Below the pieces are notes generated by a model that did not search any database, was not told where the DNA came from, and was given only the letters and a program-made list of their open reading frames with translations. The position numbers and the translations under genes are program-made. A stretch of 12,513 nt of DNA, taken from Salibacteraceae bacterium. Its GTDB lineage: Bacteria; Bacteroidota; Bacteroidia; Flavobacteriales_G; Salibacteraceae. Where the stretch lies: NCBI GenBank assembly GCA_023262195.1, contig JALRDM010000141.1:1-12513 (forward strand). The letters run 5' to 3'. Below, in pieces: positions 1 to 7,549 of the stretch; position 1 is the stretch's first letter, and each line of letters starts with the position of its first letter.

Positions 1-718
1 ATATAATGCTAGTAGGCTGAGTTGAACGAATAGAATCTTCGTGCGCTCTAATGGAATCGAGAGTCGTTTGATATCTCTCATATTCAACCTGAGCTAATCG
101 AGCCTCTTCTTTCTGTTTTTCAATAGCCTTACTGCTTTCTCCTTGATAATTAAACTCAAAGGAAATTGATTCATATCCCTCATCAGGAATTGTAAAACTC
201 TTTACTAAGTTATACTCTGTATAAACTGTAAAAGAGCTCTTTATTGGAATAAAGAATCTAGCATCACCATATTTATCGGTTTCTTCAATTAATGTGTCTC
301 CAGAGGATAAAACAATAGAAATTGTTTCCTTATCAATTTGACGGTCTTGATAATCTCTAAAGTTAAAAGTGAAATCTATAAACCTGTAGGTATATCTAGT
401 TCCTGACCAAGTCGAGTAACCCCTATCCCCAGAATAGATTAAACGTTCATTTATAGAATCCCCGCAGTTTACTGAATATTGATTTCCAATCGGAAGCAGA
501 ATTTTTAGAATCCCTTGATTATTTGTTGTTGCAGTAAATTTGCTCACTTCATTATTTTCAAATGTCACGTCAGCATTTTTAAATGGGGAGCCAATTGGGT
601 TAAGGACTTTAAGAATTATGAGCGCTTCATCACTAGTTGGAGTTAAGCTGCCTTGACCAAACGCCTTTGAGAAAAGGAGTATTATTATATAACAGATATG
701 TAAGGATGACTTAACCAT
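1..718 (-). CDS. Exported protein with two carboxypeptidase-regulatory/Ig-like modules (partial, C-terminus beyond left edge)
   Basis: The reverse strand is open from an ATG at 718 to the window edge (239 codons, no stop), so only the N-terminus is present. Residues 1-22 form a signal peptide with a strongly hydrophobic core (CYIIILLFSKAFGQ). Residues about 26-85 begin LTPTSDEALIILKVLNPIG and continue ADVTF..TATTNNQGILKILLP..YSV, the pattern of a carboxypeptidase-regulatory-like beta-sandwich. A second, similar module follows at about 133-190 (SIVLSSGDTLIEETDKYGDARFFIP..FTVYT). Residues 193-232 are charged and probably coiled-coil, with DSIR occurring twice. Bacteroidota proteins with such N-termini often continue into an OmpA-like or VWA domain, but that part is not visible, so no function is assigned. 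Base composition is AT-richer than secA and the genes further right. It is transcribed divergently from secA. Confidence 0.75.
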   Translation of the reverse strand, partial: MVKSSLHICYIIILLFSKAFGQGSLTPTSDEALIILKVLNPIGSPFKNADVTFENNEVSKFTATTNNQGILKILLPIGNQYSVNCGDSINERLIYSGDRGYSTWSGTRYTYRFIDFTFNFRDYQDRQIDKETISIVLSSGDTLIEETDKYGDARFFIPIKSSFTVYTEYNLVKSFTIPDEGYESISFEFNYQGESSKAIEKQKEEARLAQVEYERYQTTLDSIRAHEDSIRSTQPTSII

Positions 719-839
719 ATGTTTGATTCGACCACCATTCAAAGAATTTTAATCTCTTTATTTACTGGTTCAAGTTTAAATAGTGTTTGATTAAAATCTG
801 GTTTATGATCATTACACTTCCTATAACGGCAGAAGATAG
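719..839. other. AT-rich intergenic spacer
   Basis: This is the left part of the 312-base gap between the left-edge gene and secA. It is AT-rich, with stops in all forward frames and only very short ATG frames. It must hold the promoter of the leftward gene, but I could not find a convincing TAnnTTTG box with a correctly spaced upstream TTTG on either strand. No RNA gene or strong terminator was recognised. Confidence 0.5.
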
Positions 840-1034
840 CAAGTAGTATGCTCAGCACGAAAATTCTTTGCGGATCGGGTAGAATTAAGTAAATCTCACT
901 GTAAAGAAGGCACACCGGGAGAGCACTTCATTAAGTACATTCGCAGATTAGAGTGCGAATGGATCCGCAGCTTTGCCATTTGCCGCGAATTGGAAAGGCA
1001 ATTTAAAGATGCGGCACAAGATATTTTACCATGA
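840..1034 (+). pseudogene. Start-less open frame upstream of secA, probable 3' remnant of a lost gene
   Basis: After a TAG at 837-839 the frame stays open for 64 codons to a TGA at 1032-1034, which overlaps the secA ATG as ATGA. The translation is protein-like, with charged amphipathic stretches such as KEGTPGEHFIKYIRRLECEW and [17 protein letters not shown] at the C-terminus. The frame has no ATG or GTG, and its only TTG is at 990. I do not recognise the family. The ATGA junction suggests a complete gene once stood upstream of secA and was translationally coupled to it. The 5' part appears to be lost or replaced near the AT-rich boundary. Alternatives are use of a non-canonical start, or chance openness. 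The secA promoter probably lies in or upstream of this stretch. Confidence 0.4.
938..961 (+). repeat. Inverted repeat (8-bp stem, 8-nt loop) in the secA leader
   Basis: CATTCGCA at 938-945 and TGCGAATG at 954-961 are perfect inverted copies separated by gattagag. The hairpin would form in RNA about 70 nt upstream of the secA start, inside the start-less open frame. No T-tract follows, so it is not a typical intrinsic terminator. It could be an operator, a leader-RNA structure or chance. Confidence 0.35.
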
Positions 1035-4000
1035 TAGAAGTTGTAAATAAGCTCCTGAATCAAGTTTTCGGAAACAAAAGCGACAAGGATATTAAAGAAC
1101 TGTTGCCTATTGTAAATGAGATCAATCAAAACTTTGAATCGTATGTATCGCTTACTAACGATCAGCTGCGGGGCAAGACTTATGAGTTAAGAGCGCGCAT
1201 CAAGGAGACCATCAAAGAAGATGAAGCCAAGGTAGCTGAACTTAAATCCAAGATTGAAGACGATAATCTAGACATTGTTCAGAAAGAAGAAATTTATGCT
1301 GAAATCGATTCCATCGACAAGAACATTGTAGATCAAGTAGAGGCAACGCTCAAGGAAATATTACCTGAGGCCTTTGCGGTAGTAAAAGAAACCGCAAGGC
1401 GTTTCAAAGAGAATGATGAGCTTCAGGTCACCGCTACTGAAATGGACAAGGAGCTGGCTCCAGATCGCAAGCACATTCGTATTGAAGGCGAAAGTGCGTA
1501 TTGGGCGAATACTTGGGAAGCTGCAGGAAATGACGTGAAGTGGGAAATGCTTCACTACGATGTACAGCTCATTGGTGGCATGGTGCTTCACAGTGGTAAG
1601 ATTGCAGAAATGGCTACTGGTGAGGGTAAAACATTAGTAGCCACACTACCTGTATACTTAAATGCGCTCAGCGGCAGAGGAGTGCACGTGGTAACGGTAA
1701 ACGATTACCTCGCTAGACGAGATAGCGAGTGGATGGCCCCGATATTCCAGTTTCATGGATTAACCATCGATTGCATCGATAAGCACCAGCCAAATAGCGA
1801 GTCGAGAAGACAAGCATATAGGTGCGATATCACCTATGGCACCAACAATGAATTTGGTTTTGACTATCTACGAGACAACATGGCCGGAAGGCCGAAAGAT
1901 TTGGTTCAACGTGTGCATAACTATGCCATTGTAGATGAGGTGGATTCCGTGCTGATTGATGATGCACGTACCCCGCTGATTATTTCGGGACCTACGCCAA
2001 AAGGTGACCAACAGCAGTTTATAGCCCTCAAGTCTCGAGTGGAGAAATTAGTTTCTGCTCAGCGTAAATTGATCAACGGTTTGCTAGCCGAATCGAAAAA
2101 GCTATTGGCTTCGGACAGTGAGAATACTTCGGATAAAAAGCAGCTAGAGGCCAACCTCAAACTCGGTGGCGAGCAACTCCTACGAAGTTTCCGAGGTTTA
2201 CCAAAAAACAAAGCCCTCATTAAATATTTGAGTGAGCCTGGTGTTCGAACGACACTTCAAAAAACTGAAAACTACTATCTCCAAGATCAGCAGAAAGAAA
2301 TGCATAAAATCGATGACGAACTATACTTCGTTATTGATGAAAAACAAAATAGCATTGAACTGACGGAGAAAGGAATCGACCTCATCACCGAGCAAGGAGA
2401 TGATGCATCCTTTTTCATTATGCCCGACATAGGCTCAGAGTTGAGTGACCTAGATAATCGAATTCCAGACAAGGAAGAACGAGCTAAAGTAAAAGACAAG
2501 TTAATTACCGACTATGCTGAAAAAGCTGAACGTATTCACGCCATAAACCAACTCCTGAAAGCATATGCCCTTTTTGAAAAGGATGTAGAATACGTGGTAA
2601 TGGACGGCAAAGTGAAGATTGTGGATGAGCAGACTGGCCGTGTAATGGAGGGACGCAGATATTCTGATGGTCTGCACCAAGCCATCGAAACCAAGGAGAA
2701 TGTTAAGGTAGAGGCAGCTACTCAAACGTATGCTACCGTTACACTACAGAATTATTTCCGCATGTATAACAAGCTCAGCGGTATGACGGGTACTGCCGAA
2801 ACTGAGGCTGGGGAATTCTGGGAGATTTACAAGTTGGATGTGGTCGTTATTCCTACCAATCGCCCCATTGCACGTAATGATGATCAGGATCTTGTATATA
2901 AAACGGCAAGGGAAAAGTACAACGCTGTAATTGATGAGGTTGAAAAACTGCGAGCTGCTGGTCGACCGATACTAGTGGGTACTACTTCCGTAGAAATTTC
3001 TGAATTATTAAGCCGAATGCTCAAAATGCGCAAGATTCCGCATCAAGTACTTAATGCGAAATTGCACCAGAGTGAGGCAGAGGTTGTAGCCGAAGCAGGT
3101 AAAGCTGGCACCGTGACCATTGCTACCAATATGGCCGGTCGTGGTACAGACATCAAGCTCGGTGAAGGTGTCAAGGAAGCCGGTGGGTTAGCCATCATCG
3201 GCACCGAAAGGCACGAATCAAGGCGAGTAGATAGACAGCTTCGAGGTCGAGCGGGCAGACAAGGTGACCCAGGGTCATCGCAGTTTTTTGTGTCTCTTGA
3301 AGACCATTTAATGCGCTTATTCGGATCAGAGCGTATTGCCAAATTGATGGATAGAATGGGCCTCGAAGAAGGAGAGGTAATTCAGCATAGCATGGTGAGT
3401 AAGAGCATTGAGCGCGCTCAGAAGAAGGTAGAGGAAAACAACTTCGGGGTGAGGAAACGATTGCTCGAATATGATGACGTAATGAATTCGCAGCGTGAGG
3501 TAATCTATAAGAAAAGGCGATATGCGTTGCATGGTGAGCGTATGGGTGTGGAAACCGCTAATGCCATTCACGATGTGTGTTCTTCCATTGTCACAGAGTA
3601 TCAAGAGGCAAGAGATTATGAAGGGTTTGAAATGGAACTCCTCACTACCCTCACGCTTGAATGTCCTGTGAACGAAGAAGAATTCTTGAATCAATCAAAT
3701 CAAGAATTGACTGATTTGGTTTTCAGCAAAGCATTGGAGCATTATGAAAAGAAAAACAAACTAGTTTCTCAACTCGCACTTCCGGTTATCGAACGTGTCA
3801 ACCAAACTCAAGGAGAGCAGTTTAAAAACATAGAAATTCCGCTCACCGATGGTAAGCGCGGATTGCCCATTGTGGTTGATATGGAAGATGCCTTGGCCAA
3901 AGAAGGACGCCCAATCAAACTTGAGCTCGAAAAGACGACTACGCTCGCCATGATTGATGCTCAGTGGAAAGAGCACCTCCGCGAAATGGATGATCTAAGA

Positions 4001-4435
4001 CAGTCTGTGCAGAATGCAGTTTATGAGCAAAAAGACCCTTTGCTTATATACAAGTTTGAGTCGTTCAATCTGTTTGAACAGATGATGGATAAGGTAAATC
4101 GTGAAATTGTAAGTTTCTTGTTTAGAGCGAGTTTGCCAAATCAGCAAGCCGCACACGCCACGCAAGGCCCTCAAGTGGATAGCGACTTGTCTCAAGTTAC
4201 AGCTACCAAGCAAGAAGTTGCTCCAGGCAGTGCGCCTGACCCCAGGGTTGGGCAAAACACTCAGCAACAAGCAGAGGTCAAAAAAGAGCCAGTAAGAGTG
4301 GATAAGAAGCCAGGCCGAAATGACAAGGTTGAGATTCGAGATGTAAAAACTGGAGATATTAAGGTGGTAAAATACAAAGTTGCAGAGCCGAAGATTGAGC
4401 GTGGAGAATGGGAGATTCTTCAGGTCATGGCTTAA
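1031..4435 (+). CDS. secA: Preprotein translocase ATPase SecA
   Basis: SecA is the cytoplasmic ATPase motor that drives preproteins through SecYEG. The 1134-residue product has Walker A MATGEGKT at 194-201, DEVDS (Walker B/DEAD-type) at 302-306, TNMAGRGTD at 699-707 and [13 protein letters not shown] from 736, followed by the helical wing and scaffold ([15 protein letters not shown]). It is longer than the roughly 900-residue E. coli protein. Much of the excess is a charged helical insertion at about 323-425 in the preprotein cross-linking region, which I recall as usual for Bacteroidota SecA. The C-terminal tail reads GRND at 1095-1098, but the CxCxSG...C(H/C) zinc motif usual after GRND in other bacteria is absent. 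A basic, beta-prone segment ending EWEILQVMA replaces it. The start [20 protein letters not shown] fits the family N-terminus. Its ATG overlaps the upstream TGA (ATGA), and no Shine-Dalgarno is evident. Confidence 0.98.
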   Translation: MIEVVNKLLNQVFGNKSDKDIKELLPIVNEINQNFESYVSLTNDQLRGKTYELRARIKETIKEDEAKVAELKSKIEDDNLDIVQKEEIYAEIDSIDKNIVDQVEATLKEILPEAFAVVKETARRFKENDELQVTATEMDKELAPDRKHIRIEGESAYWANTWEAAGNDVKWEMLHYDVQLIGGMVLHSGKIAEMATGEGKTLVATLPVYLNALSGRGVHVVTVNDYLARRDSEWMAPIFQFHGLTIDCIDKHQPNSESRRQAYRCDITYGTNNEFGFDYLRDNMAGRPKDLVQRVHNYAIVDEVDSVLIDDARTPLIISGPTPKGDQQQFIALKSRVEKLVSAQRKLINGLLAESKKLLASDSENTSDKKQLEANLKLGGEQLLRSFRGLPKNKALIKYLSEPGVRTTLQKTENYYLQDQQKEMHKIDDELYFVIDEKQNSIELTEKGIDLITEQGDDASFFIMPDIGSELSDLDNRIPDKEERAKVKDKLITDYAEKAERIHAINQLLKAYALFEKDVEYVVMDGKVKIVDEQTGRVMEGRRYSDGLHQAIETKENVKVEAATQTYATVTLQNYFRMYNKLSGMTGTAETEAGEFWEIYKLDVVVIPTNRPIARNDDQDLVYKTAREKYNAVIDEVEKLRAAGRPILVGTTSVEISELLSRMLKMRKIPHQVLNAKLHQSEAEVVAEAGKAGTVTIATNMAGRGTDIKLGEGVKEAGGLAIIGTERHESRRVDRQLRGRAGRQGDPGSSQFFVSLEDHLMRLFGSERIAKLMDRMGLEEGEVIQHSMVSKSIERAQKKVEENNFGVRKRLLEYDDVMNSQREVIYKKRRYALHGERMGVETANAIHDVCSSIVTEYQEARDYEGFEMELLTTLTLECPVNEEEFLNQSNQELTDLVFSKALEHYEKKNKLVSQLALPVIERVNQTQGEQFKNIEIPLTDGKRGLPIVVDMEDALAKEGRPIKLELEKTTTLAMIDAQWKEHLREMDDLRQSVQNAVYEQKDPLLIYKFESFNLFEQMMDKVNREIVSFLFRASLPNQQAAHATQGPQVDSDLSQVTATKQEVAPGSAPDPRVGQNTQQQAEVKKEPVRVDKKPGRNDKVEIRDVKTGDIKVVKYKVAEPKIERGEWEILQVMA

Positions 4436-5202
4436 CGCAACGATTGTGGAATTTCACATACGGGTATGGGAACCATCTTGTGCTTATTGGCTTGATTCAG
4501 CCTACGGTAGATTTTCAGCACCTCGCGTTGTCTAGGATTCAATTCCTCTTCGCCTGCTGAAAACTCCATTGCCCATTCCAGCTCAGGATAAGAAGCTCCA
4601 ATCTGATCTTCGTCAGTGCGATCGTCCCCCCATAGCCCATCCGTTGGAGGAGCATCAATAATGCTTTGAATGATACCCATGTGCTTGCCGATGGAATAAA
4701 CCTCTGTTTTATTCAAATCTGCAATAGGGCTTAGGTCCACCCCACCATCACCATATTTGGTATAAAACCCTATTCCGAAATCTTCCACCTTATTGCCGGT
4801 ACCCAATACTAACATGCCATGTTGCGCGGCCACATGGTAAAGAGTGGTCATTCGTAGTCTAGCACGCGTATTGGCAAGAGCCAAGTTTTGCTCTTTGCTT
4901 TCAGGCAGTGCCTTTACCAAATCATCAAATACCTTGGTCAGTTCCACACGTGCCACTGAGACATTATCGAAATGACTTCTCAACCAAGCAATATGATCCT
5001 CTGCTCTGTCAACTTGAGATTGAGCCTGGTGTATCGGCATCTCTACACAAATCAATGGCATCCCTGTTTTCGCTCCGAGCGTTGAGGTTACGGCAGAATC
5101 AATTCCACCCGAAACACCAATCACAAATCCATTTGTGTTCGATTTATTCGAATAAGCTTGAAGCCATGAAACAATATGATTGACTATACTTTGTTTTTGC
5201 AT
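4432..5202 (-). CDS. nadE: Ammonia-dependent NAD(+) synthetase NadE
   Basis: NadE catalyses the last step of NAD biosynthesis in the cytoplasm, amidating nicotinic acid adenine dinucleotide with ATP and ammonia. The 256-residue protein has the N-type ATP pyrophosphatase P-loop SGGIDS at 31-36, the [12 protein letters not shown] helix at 111-122, and the family signature [20 protein letters not shown] at 134-153 followed by [28 protein letters not shown] at 185-198 is the substrate loop. There is no N-terminal nitrilase/glutaminase domain, so it should use free ammonia (EC 6.3.1.5). Its ATG overlaps the stop of the upstream beta-barrel gene as TGATG, so the two are co-transcribed and probably translationally coupled. 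Its stop (4432-4434) overlaps the secA stop (4433-4435) tail to tail. Linkage to gldB is known in flavobacteria; here nadE points away from gldB. Confidence 0.96.
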   Translation of the reverse strand: MQKQSIVNHIVSWLQAYSNKSNTNGFVIGVSGGIDSAVTSTLGAKTGMPLICVEMPIHQAQSQVDRAEDHIAWLRSHFDNVSVARVELTKVFDDLVKALPESKEQNLALANTRARLRMTTLYHVAAQHGMLVLGTGNKVEDFGIGFYTKYGDGGVDLSPIADLNKTEVYSIGKHMGIIQSIIDAPPTDGLWGDDRTDEDQIGASYPELEWAMEFSAGEEELNPRQREVLKIYRRLNQANKHKMVPIPVCEIPQSLR

Positions 5203-6014
5203 CAGAAAAATACTCCAACATCGAGTGACAACAGAAACGGATTGGCACGTTTCAATTGACTTTCAATAACGTTTCCTGATGCATCAAGTTCAGGACTTCC
5301 GTTAGATGCAGGCTTAAGCACACGATTTATATCCTTACCATTAAACATATTGGTAAAAGCATTGTGGAAACCGATTCCAGCGTAAACATTTGTATTTCCT
5401 GTGAGGTTGCACTCCGCACCAAGAGTAACGTTTAGACCTAGCCTTAAAAAGTTAATTTCATTTTTAGCCTCCAAATCGTTTTCATCAGCCGGTTGTAACG
5501 CGCTGCCGCCAAGCCATGTGTAATCATTGTCAACTCGGGCTCTCGTTCTAAAACCAAGATCAAATCCAATAGCTCCAAAATAGCTCATGTAACCGATGTC
5601 TCCCGTCCGCATTTTCAGGAGTATGGGTACAGTTAAATATTGCATTCGATAGGTTCTGCTATTGGCTCCATTAAAAGTAAAAGAGGTGTCCGACTCTTCT
5701 ACTACCGTTTGCCATGGTTCTGAAAGACCTCCACCACCAGATGTAACGTTAAATCCAGTAGTCAGCAAGTAATTTGGGCTATCACTAAATTTATAATCCA
5801 TCATCACGCCATAGCCAAAACCAACTCTTGATTGGAGTCCATCACGTTCAAGTTCGGAAATATTTGGTCGAAGCCAGCCTAAATTTGGAGCCGCCATTAA
5901 ACCAAATCGAAATTTTCGATCATCCATATCACTTTGAGCGCTCATAGCGGTGGACAGCGATAGCAATCCACACACAATAAAAACATTCACAATAAAGTTT
6001 GGCCTCATAGTCAT
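5202..6014 (-). CDS. Outer-membrane beta-barrel protein (PorT/porin-like family)
   Basis: This is a predicted outer-membrane beta-barrel. With the ATG at 6014 the product is 270 residues. It begins MTMRPNFIVNVFIVCGLLSL, a clear signal peptide ending STAMSAQ, followed by FRFGLMAAPNLGWLRPN and alternating amphipathic strands (YLTVPILLKMRTGDIGYMSY, LRLGLNVTLGAECNL). It ends LLSLDVGVFF, with the terminal Phe typical of barrel proteins. The longest possible frame starts at 6083, but that would put 23 basic residues before the signal peptide and overlap gldB, so 6014 (or the ATG at 6008) is preferred. The family includes PorT of the type IX secretion system. Assigning this copy as PorT itself is uncertain, because many porin-family paralogues look alike. 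It is divergent from gldB and coupled to nadE through TGATG. Confidence 0.85.
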   Translation of the reverse strand: MTMRPNFIVNVFIVCGLLSLSTAMSAQSDMDDRKFRFGLMAAPNLGWLRPNISELERDGLQSRVGFGYGVMMDYKFSDSPNYLLTTGFNVTSGGGGLSEPWQTVVEESDTSFTFNGANSRTYRMQYLTVPILLKMRTGDIGYMSYFGAIGFDLGFRTRARVDNDYTWLGGSALQPADENDLEAKNEINFLRLGLNVTLGAECNLTGNTNVYAGIGFHNAFTNMFNGKDINRVLKPASNGSPELDASGNVIESQLKRANPFLLSLDVGVFF

Positions 6015-6026
6015 GATACGTGCAAT

Positions 6027-6034
6027 TACATTTG
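6027..6034 (+). promoter_or_regulatory. Candidate -7 box of the gldBC promoter
   Basis: The octamer tacatttg matches the Bacteroidota sigma-ABfr -7 consensus TAnnTTTG and lies 38 nt before the gldB ATG. The nearest upstream TTTG (5998-6001) is 25 nt away, longer than the usual spacing of about 19-21, so the -33 element is weak or absent. Assignment is by motif and position only. Confidence 0.4.
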
Positions 6035-6037
6035 CCC

Positions 6038-6045
6038 CAAATTTA
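6038..6045 (-). promoter_or_regulatory. Candidate -7 box of the beta-barrel/nadE promoter
   Basis: On the reverse strand this reads TAAATTTG, a full match to TAnnTTTG, 23 nt upstream of the preferred beta-barrel start at 6014. No properly spaced -33 TTTG is seen. It faces the gldB -7 box only 3 bp away, so the two polymerases would compete for the same DNA. Confidence 0.4.
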
Positions 6046-6072
6046 GTCCGGCTCAAACGCGCTTTCACCTTC

Positions 6073-7083
6073 ATGAAACACACACTTCAAACAGCCCTTT
6101 GTTTACTTTTTATCCAATTGTTGTTAGTGAGCTGTGATGATGACAAGCTCAATATTGACACTTCGCAGATAGAAATCGAAGTTTCGATGGAACGCCTTGA
6201 CAGTCTATGGCCAAAAATGACCCCAGTTTCATTCAGACGTGAGCACCCTCGATTACTTGACGAGCATACTGAAGTCTATACCCACTATATTCAAGATGTG
6301 TTGAATTTAGGAAAGGTTACCGATTCCAATCTTTTTGCAGCTATCAGGTCTTTCGTAACACACCCTGATTTCTCTGAAGTGTTTGCTGAGGTGAATAGTC
6401 AATATGCCGACTTAGGTCCATTGCAAGAGGAATTGGAGTCAGCTTGGCGACACTATAAGTACTATTTCCCTCAGAAACAGGTGCCCAATCATTTGGCCTG
6501 CGTTGGCGGTTTTAATTCACCATTTATCATGACCGAAAATGAAGTAGGCATATGCCTAGAATTATTTCTTGGTCGAGACTGTAAATATTACGAATACCTG
6601 CAATGGCCTCTATATCAGAGAAAACGTATGACAAATGAACATCTCACACCATGGCTTATGAAGGGTTGGATGGAGACAGAGTATCCGGTCCAGCTCGGTC
6701 AAACCACGCTGTTGCAAGACATTATTCATCAAGGCAAAATATTATACTCCCTTGATGCTATTTTACCCCACACTGGCGATACGCTCAAAATTGGATATGC
6801 AACCAAAGAACTCAAGTGGGCCAAAGATCATGAGCGCATGGTCTGGGCACACTTTGTCGATAATGAACTCTTGTTTAATTCAGAACCAAGTTTAATAGGA
6901 AAATTCACGAATGACGGCCCCTTCACGGTAGATCTTGTTAAAGAATCGCCATCACGAATGGGACATTACATCGGCTGGCAAATCGTTCGTGCGTACATGG
7001 AAAATCAGGACACCGTTGATTTAGAAGGCCTCATGCAGACGGAGGCACAAACCATCCTAAATCAAAGCAAATACAAACCATAA
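6073..7083 (+). CDS. gldB: Gliding motility lipoprotein GldB
   Basis: GldB is a lipoprotein first identified as required for gliding in Flavobacterium johnsoniae; its molecular role is not known. The 336-residue product starts MKHTLQTALCLLFIQLLLVS followed by Cys21, giving the lipobox LVSC. The conserved core includes FNSPFIMTENEVGICLELFL, YYEYLQWPLYQRKRM, LLQDIIHQGKILYSLDAILP, LKIGYATKELKWAKDHE and the C-terminal NDGPFT...ESPSRMGHYIGWQIVRAYM, all as in GldB. The open frame extends back to 5950, but the lipoprotein signal fixes the start at 6073. CDDDK follows the processing site, an acidic cluster. gldC follows after 2 nt. Gliding cannot be inferred from gldB alone, since non-gliding Bacteroidota keep homologues. 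Confidence 0.95.
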   Translation: MKHTLQTALCLLFIQLLLVSCDDDKLNIDTSQIEIEVSMERLDSLWPKMTPVSFRREHPRLLDEHTEVYTHYIQDVLNLGKVTDSNLFAAIRSFVTHPDFSEVFAEVNSQYADLGPLQEELESAWRHYKYYFPQKQVPNHLACVGGFNSPFIMTENEVGICLELFLGRDCKYYEYLQWPLYQRKRMTNEHLTPWLMKGWMETEYPVQLGQTTLLQDIIHQGKILYSLDAILPHTGDTLKIGYATKELKWAKDHERMVWAHFVDNELLFNSEPSLIGKFTNDGPFTVDLVKESPSRMGHYIGWQIVRAYMENQDTVDLEGLMQTEAQTILNQSKYKP

Positions 7084-7085
7084 TC

Positions 7086-7424
7086 ATGGCAGAAAAAGAC
7101 ACAACAATTCAATTCAATGTTTCTCTCGATGAGAATCAGATCCCAAGTGAAATCACTTGGAAAGCAAGCGACAACGATGAAACAGGTAAATGCGATGCTG
7201 CCTTTCTTACCATTTGGGATTCTGAAGAAAAGAACACCCTTCGCATCGATCTTTGGACCAAGGATATGATGGTTGATGACATGCAAATCTTTTTTCATCA
7301 GATGCTCCTGAGCATGAGCGACACCTATAAGCGAGCTACCGGAGACGATGCCATAAGCAAGGAAATGAAGGAGTTTGCCTTCCGCATGGGTGAGAAGGCT
7401 GGCATTTTAAAAAAGGGTGAATAA
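7086..7424 (+). CDS. gldC: Gliding motility protein GldC
   Basis: GldC is a small protein without signal peptide or membrane segment. In F. johnsoniae it is encoded next to gldB, and its loss reduces but does not abolish gliding. The 112-residue product matches the family in length and pattern. The N-terminal beta-rich half is TIQFNVSLDENQIPSEITWK, followed by CDAAFLTIWDSEEKNTLRID. The helical C-terminal half carries DLWTKDMMVDDMQIFFHQML, the SDTYKRATGD segment and FAFRMGEKAGILKKGE at the end. It starts 2 nt after the gldB stop with no Shine-Dalgarno, so it is surely in the gldB transcript. Confidence 0.95.
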   Translation: MAEKDTTIQFNVSLDENQIPSEITWKASDNDETGKCDAAFLTIWDSEEKNTLRIDLWTKDMMVDDMQIFFHQMLLSMSDTYKRATGDDAISKEMKEFAFRMGEKAGILKKGE

Positions 7425-7466
7425 GGACTTGAGCTGAAGGCTCGATGGCTTGAAACTTTTGTTCTA

Positions 7467-7486
7467 AATACCACAAATGTGGTATT
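7467..7486. promoter_or_regulatory. Near-perfect palindrome upstream of the imelysin operon (candidate operator)
   Basis: AATACCACA and TGTGGTATT are perfect inverted arms of 9 bp around a 2-nt centre. The element sits 42 nt after gldC and 63 nt before the DUF4856 gene. No T-tract follows (next bases gcctcccctta), so an intrinsic terminator for gldBC is less likely than a binding site for a dimeric regulator of the metal-uptake operon. It does not resemble the classical Fur box. Which regulator binds is unknown. Confidence 0.45.
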
Positions 7487-7549
7487 GCCTCCCCTTAGAC
7501 CTGACGGTATGTTTGCGTCCTAATTTGAAACTATTCTAAATAAGCAAAC

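Noticed and set aside
869..969. The 8-bp inverted copies TGCGGATC (869-876) and GATCCGCA (962-969).
   Set aside because: They are far apart, lie across the 938-961 hairpin and do not extend further, so chance is the simplest explanation.
840..1034. A SecM-like secretion-arrest leader peptide for secA.
   Set aside because: There is no usable start codon, no signal peptide and no match to the SecM arrest pattern beyond an isolated Trp-Ile.
5950..6072. A 41-codon N-terminal extension of GldB in the same frame.
   Set aside because: It would bury the lipoprotein signal peptide inside the protein and run across the divergent promoter region and the start of the beta-barrel gene.
6015..6083. An upstream start (6083 or 6074) for the beta-barrel protein.
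   Set aside because: It would place a basic 20-residue stretch before the signal peptide and overlap the gldB start. ATGs at 6014 and 6008 give a normal signal peptide.
7425..7466. A GAGC/GCTC hairpin after gldC as a terminator.
   Set aside because: The stem has only 4 strong pairs, and the T-run (about cttttg) is short and displaced.
7487..7549. A Fur box and a sigma-ABfr promoter for the imelysin operon.
   Set aside because: Only partial matches are present (taatttg lacks one base of TAnnTTTG), and no 19-bp Fur-like inverted repeat could be seen.
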